Shown: positions 56,291 through 64,000 of the stretch, piece after piece
Layout: the number at the start of each line of letters is the position of its first letter
How positions within the stretch are numbered: position 1 is the stretch's first letter
Assembly: GCF_032854445.1 (NCBI RefSeq)
Contig: NC_088300.1
Location: forward strand, 61,786,984-61,850,983
Reading direction: 5' to 3'
Length of the DNA: 64,000 nt
Source: Liolophura sinensis
Lineage: Eukaryota; Mollusca; Polyplacophora; Chitonida; Chitonidae
Program-made: the position numbers and the translations under genes
Notes under the pieces: model-generated
Database searches by the model: none
The model's input: the letters and a program-made list of their open reading frames with translations, nothing else
What the model was told of the DNA's origin: nothing

Positions 56291-58372
56291 ATTCCCAAGT
56301 ATTTCCACACTCAGAAGGCGCATGCAGAAGGTATCATAGACTTGCTTTGAAGGCCTGCACGTTTTTTGGTTATCAGATTAATGGATATCTTTTTTATTAT
56401 TATCAGATGAGATCTTGAAAGTTGAAATTTCAACATTTACTAATCTGCTCCACTTTTGGTTTGAGTTTTGATAAATTTAGATTTGTTCCGGTTTCTCAAA
56501 CATGACTGCTTGTAGATTTATATATGTCAGAAAAAGAAAAATACAATTCAATGAAGTTTTGCCCCAAGGCCAATGAAAAAGGCTTTCGGCAGATAGGGTT
56601 TTTTTTAGCATATACAATATACATACATGGATATTCTGAAAAAAATTCAGTTTGTGTTAAAAGCAAGCCGGTCTCTGTCTGCTGACCAGTAAGGCAGTGA
56701 TACCCATCGGAGATAAATCGTACTGGTCTCCTCGCACAGTTGAGAAAGTACAATGGGGAAAATATTGACATGGTAAGTAACCCTATACCTGTCTTCCATA
56801 ATCATCGAAAATATACTGACTCAAATTAACATCAGTTTATATCTTGTCTAAGTAATGAGATTACAGATTAATTAAATTTTCATACGGATTTGCTGTCTGG
56901 TTTTGTTTTTATTGTCGATTTAGCTTTTCTATTCTTTTCTTCTTTTTTTTATTTTTTTTTACTACCAAGTGGCTGTATCCCACTTTTTATACATGACTAG
57001 ACGTCAGTCATCACACAGTCGCCGTCGGCTCGGTTAAATGCTTTTTCCCCCGTTATTACAACGTAATTAAAATAGAGCCTAAATGCGTTTTTTTTTTGTT
57101 CTTGTTGTTCGTTATTACAACATAATTCAGATAGAACCTAAATGTAGTTTTTTCGTTATTACAACATAACTCAAATAGAAATGAAATTCTTATTATAATA
57201 ATAGCAAACAGCAGGATACTGTTACACAAGCGCCAGTCACCAGAGAAATATTTCAGAACAATTATTTCTGTAGATTGCAGAGGATGTCATGATCATTACA
57301 CCATATTCATCAGATGGAGAAACTATACAAAGAGAAGGGTTTACTGTGATTTGTCAGTGTGAAAAATTAGGTCCACATGCCAGAGGATATAGGCCACGGT
57401 GTAATCGCGTCAGCAAACTCTTCACTCAAAGAAACATATCTATGTCAGCTTAATAAACGCAAATGTAAGCTTTAGTCAAAAGGGAGAGTAAACAAACATT
57501 TTTAAGGAGGGTATGAGAGGAGAGAGAGAGGTGGAAAAGGATTTGTCGTCCTTTCAACACAATTTCCATCCTGTAACCGATGGGTGTTCCAATGCCGATG
57601 TGTATTCATACTACACTCCATTTCTTCTAAAATTTGGGACATCTAGGTCTGCTCATTTTCGCCAGTATATATGTAATTTTAGCAGGGATATTGAGTTTCT
57701 TTTTTGTCACATGGTCAGACCATCTATGAAACAATATACTCGTACCTTTACTTTTCCAAAAGGCTAGTAGAGAAATGTAATATTCTACTTTCAACACTAC
57801 TACTATCTGTCCCAAATTTTAAAAGAATTAGGGTACTAGTGCTGCCTCACAGGGATGTCATGTCGCATATACACGCTCTCGACGCTAACAATATACGGAC
57901 AGTGGTCCAACCAGTACCTATCCTTTCTTATTCGCTGGATTACAGCTAATCAGGAAGTATAGTCTTAGATTCATGATCTTACCATTGTTGAAGGTAGGGA
58001 ATCCGTATGTCGTTTGTATATGCATGTAAAGGCCTACGTGATTTTGGCTAGTACTTCTCATATATTAATTCATCATGATGTGTAACCATTTTATTCACAT
58101 ATTCAAGCAGACATCGTTTTCATTTTCTTTACTGCTTTTAAGGTGTAACAAAAATGTTTCTCCTATTTTCTATATATTCCATTCGGCTCTGTCCAGAACC
58201 CAAGCATGTAAAATAGTATTTTGCAAGACAAGCAAAGATTTGCGTTGAGTAGAACGGATTAACGGTGAACATTATGAACATCGGAATAATTCCGTAAAAT
58301 TGTCATTAAATGTGTCAATTCCCAATTAACGGATCTGACGAAATATATTCTGTAACACAGATTACTACAGTA
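56291..58372. other. Spacer without recognisable features
   Basis: T-runs near 56.94 and 57.09 kb. At 57.04-57.18 kb CGTTATTACAACATAATT and AGATAGAACCTAAATG recur about three times at roughly 55-60 bp spacing, a small decayed tandem array. No coding signal recognised. Confidence 0.45.
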
Positions 58373-58520
58373 GGGCTTCCGTGGCTCAGTTGTTTAATGA
58401 CCCAGGAGCCTCTCAACCATGCTGTGGGTTCAAGTCCAGCTCATACTGGCTTCCTCTCCGGCCCAAAGTGGGAAGGTCTTGCAGCAACCTGCAGATGGTC
58501 GTCGGTTTTCCCCGGGCTCT
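58373..58520 (+). mobile_element. SINE-A 5' fragment
   Basis: GGCTTCCGTGGCTCAGTTGT through GGTTTTCCCCGGGCTCT. The 3' half is missing, which is the opposite of most fragments here. Confidence 0.78.
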
Positions 58521-59149
58521 CGAATGAGAATATACGTGATTTTCAAAGAGCTCCCGTTATATAAACATTCGCACAACGTGGTATATTTCGCAAAACCCTA
58601 AGTAATTTCCCCAATGCATGATACATAACTAGGTTTTATATTACAGCATTTTTCTGCACGTGTATCACCTTGGATAAGTACGTATATGTTTATATAATGT
58701 AACTCTATATAAGAATCATCGTAGAGGTCCTAGTTCACTATGAAATTACCTCTCAAATCAAGCCTGTGTGACCGAAAGTAATTTTAAAAATATAAAAAAA
58801 TTTGGGGTTAATCAGATTACCGTATTTTTATGGATATTTACATGAGTTATTGACGGCGTATGGTGCTTTAGGCAATTCGATCACGTATAAAAATATAACG
58901 TTGTAGGTTAGGCTGCAGTCTCTTTTTTTTGTCATACAGTTTTTCAACATCCAAAAACGCCTAACACTTGAACTGCCTCAATTAGTTTTAACCTTTGAAG
59001 GTCAAGAAACCTTTCCAAGCTATTCCCATGAAGGTGATATATTTATCATGATTATCAAATCATTTGAGGGTGACATTAATAGACCAGCCCTAAAATGTCA
59101 CATCCCCTGCATGGATATTACATAAGCTCTGAGCAGGCACAGCCATTAA
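58521..59149. other. Spacer without recognisable features
   Basis: AT-rich; nothing recognised before the minisatellite begins. Confidence 0.5.
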
Positions 59150-60215
59150 ACACAGTGTTACTAAATCACGGTCACTACACACGATATTACCTGAGCTTTA
59201 CCTGACCACACATAGTCACTGCACACGATATTACCTGAGCTTTGATCACACACAGTCACTGCACACCATATTACCTGACCACACAGTCACTGCATACGAT
59301 ATTACCTGAACTTTGACCACACACAGTCACTGCACACCATATTACCTGAGCTTTGACCACACAGTCACTGCACACCATATTACCTGACCACACACAGTTA
59401 CTGCACACGATATTACCTGAGCTTTGACCACACACAGTCAATGCACACGATATTACCTGAGCTTTGACCACACAAAGTCACTGCACACGATATTACCTGA
59501 GCTTTGATCACACACAGTCAATGCACATCATATTACCTGAGCTTTGACCACACAGGCACTGCACACGATATTACCTGACCACACACAGTCACTTCACGCG
59601 ATATTACCTGAGCTTTGACCACACACAGGCACTGCACACGATAGTACCTGACCACACACAGTCACTGCACACGATATTACCTGACTACACAGTTACTACA
59701 CACAACGTTAGCTCACAACACACAGTCACTGCACACGACCTTACCGGACCATCGCTGAACACGATATTACCTGATCACACACATTCACTGCACACGACAA
59801 CACCAGGCCACACAGTCACAACACACGATATTATCTCACAACACAGCCACTGCACACGACAATACCTGGCTACACGCAGTCACTCACAACACACAATCAC
59901 TATACACTGCATTAGCGCACAACACACAGTCACTACACGCGACATTAGCTACAACACACAGTTACTGCACACGATATCATCTGACCACACACAGTCACTG
60001 CACACGACATCACCTGACCACACACAGTCACTACACACGACACTAGCTCACAACACAAAGTCACTAAACACGACATCACCTGACCACACACAGTCACTAC
60101 ACAAGATATTAGCAAACAACACACAGTCACTGCACTCGACATCACCTGACCACACACAGTCACTACACACAATGTTAGCACACAACACACAGTCACTACA
60201 CACTATTTCACCCAA
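59150..60215. repeat. ~40-bp CACACAGTCACTGCACACGA minisatellite
   Basis: Units of CACACAGTCACTGCACACGA plus TATTACCTGAGCTTTGAC, alternating with shorter units lacking GAGCTTTGA. In the second half the spacer changes (ACATTAGCTCACAA, CATCACCTGAC), so unit types come in blocks. Confidence 0.9.
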
Positions 60216-60362
60216 ACAGTCATCAGACACGTTCATAGTTTATAATATTTTATTGCGTGAGTTATGACTTAAGTGATGCTACTATATACTTGCGCTATAC
60301 TTTATAGCATTCGTATACTAAAACCTTTGAAACAGGAAAAAAAAGAAACAAGCCCAACATCA

Positions 60363-63921
<3,559 letters not shown>

Positions 63922-64000
63922 GTGAGCTTTAGTGGGTACGGATAATGACGAAAATCTCCCCCAACCACTATAACATTCATGATGTCAATTATTTTAGTCA

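Noticed and set aside
59150-60215. Regular repeat-spacer look, as in a CRISPR array
   Set aside because: This is a eukaryotic locus, the units diverge, the 'spacers' are themselves repeated and there are no cas genes.
59271-60236. Cys/Val-rich minus-strand frames
   Set aside because: Translation of the 40-bp minisatellite; the cysteines come from the repeated ACA/GCA units and not from a cysteine-rich protein.

Overview
The window is nuclear DNA of an animal, most likely a marine lophotrochozoan (mollusc or brachiopod grade). Genes are split by GT-AG introns into many short exons. The spacer is AT-rich and crowded with tRNA-derived SINEs, (TA)n tracts, minisatellites and small DNA transposons. 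Two gene types can be assembled exon by exon: animal haem peroxidases, and an unrecognised membrane-anchored protein made of a repeated six-cysteine module. The organism call is inference; nothing here names a species. There are no prokaryotic operons, CRISPR arrays or plausible free-standing tRNA/rRNA genes.

Layout. 1-4.1 kb: spacer with degraded SINEs. 4.1-6.2 kb: decayed copy of a multicopy, transposon-associated protein family, interrupted by a SINE with a perfect 13-bp target duplication; an orphan exon-like ORF follows at 7.9 kb. 11.1-26.45 kb (+): a 15-exon gene for a predicted type II membrane protein of about 637 aa. It has a cytosolic N-terminus, one membrane segment, then five tandem modules C-x13/14-C-x16-23-C-x7/8-C-x11-C-x26/27-C. 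Each module is encoded by one exon pair with fixed intron phases. I do not recognise the domain, and this is the best candidate for something undescribed. 26.7-32 kb: minisatellite, SINE clusters and a (TA)n tract.

32.1-47.65 kb (+): a 14-exon peroxidase gene. The proximal-histidine region and the N-I-Q-R-G-R-D-H-G signature are present. Two active-site residues are changed (the Asp before the distal His is Ser; the distal Arg is Lys). Two single-base frameshifts and one intron-phase conflict suggest decay, or local sequence error. Its introns hold a Tc1-like transposase relic, MITEs, minisatellites and SINEs. 47.7-60 kb: spacer with a 197-bp MITE and two large minisatellites (55.5-56.2 and 59.2-60.2 kb). 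60.4/62.2-63.9 kb (+): the start of a second peroxidase, cut off by the window end, with the same intron phases as the first. The two are tandem paralogues.

Mobile DNA has shaped the genes directly. One SINE landed on a splice acceptor of the cysteine-repeat gene and duplicated it. Another split the multicopy relic at 5.2 kb. A TTAA-target element sits inside a third SINE.
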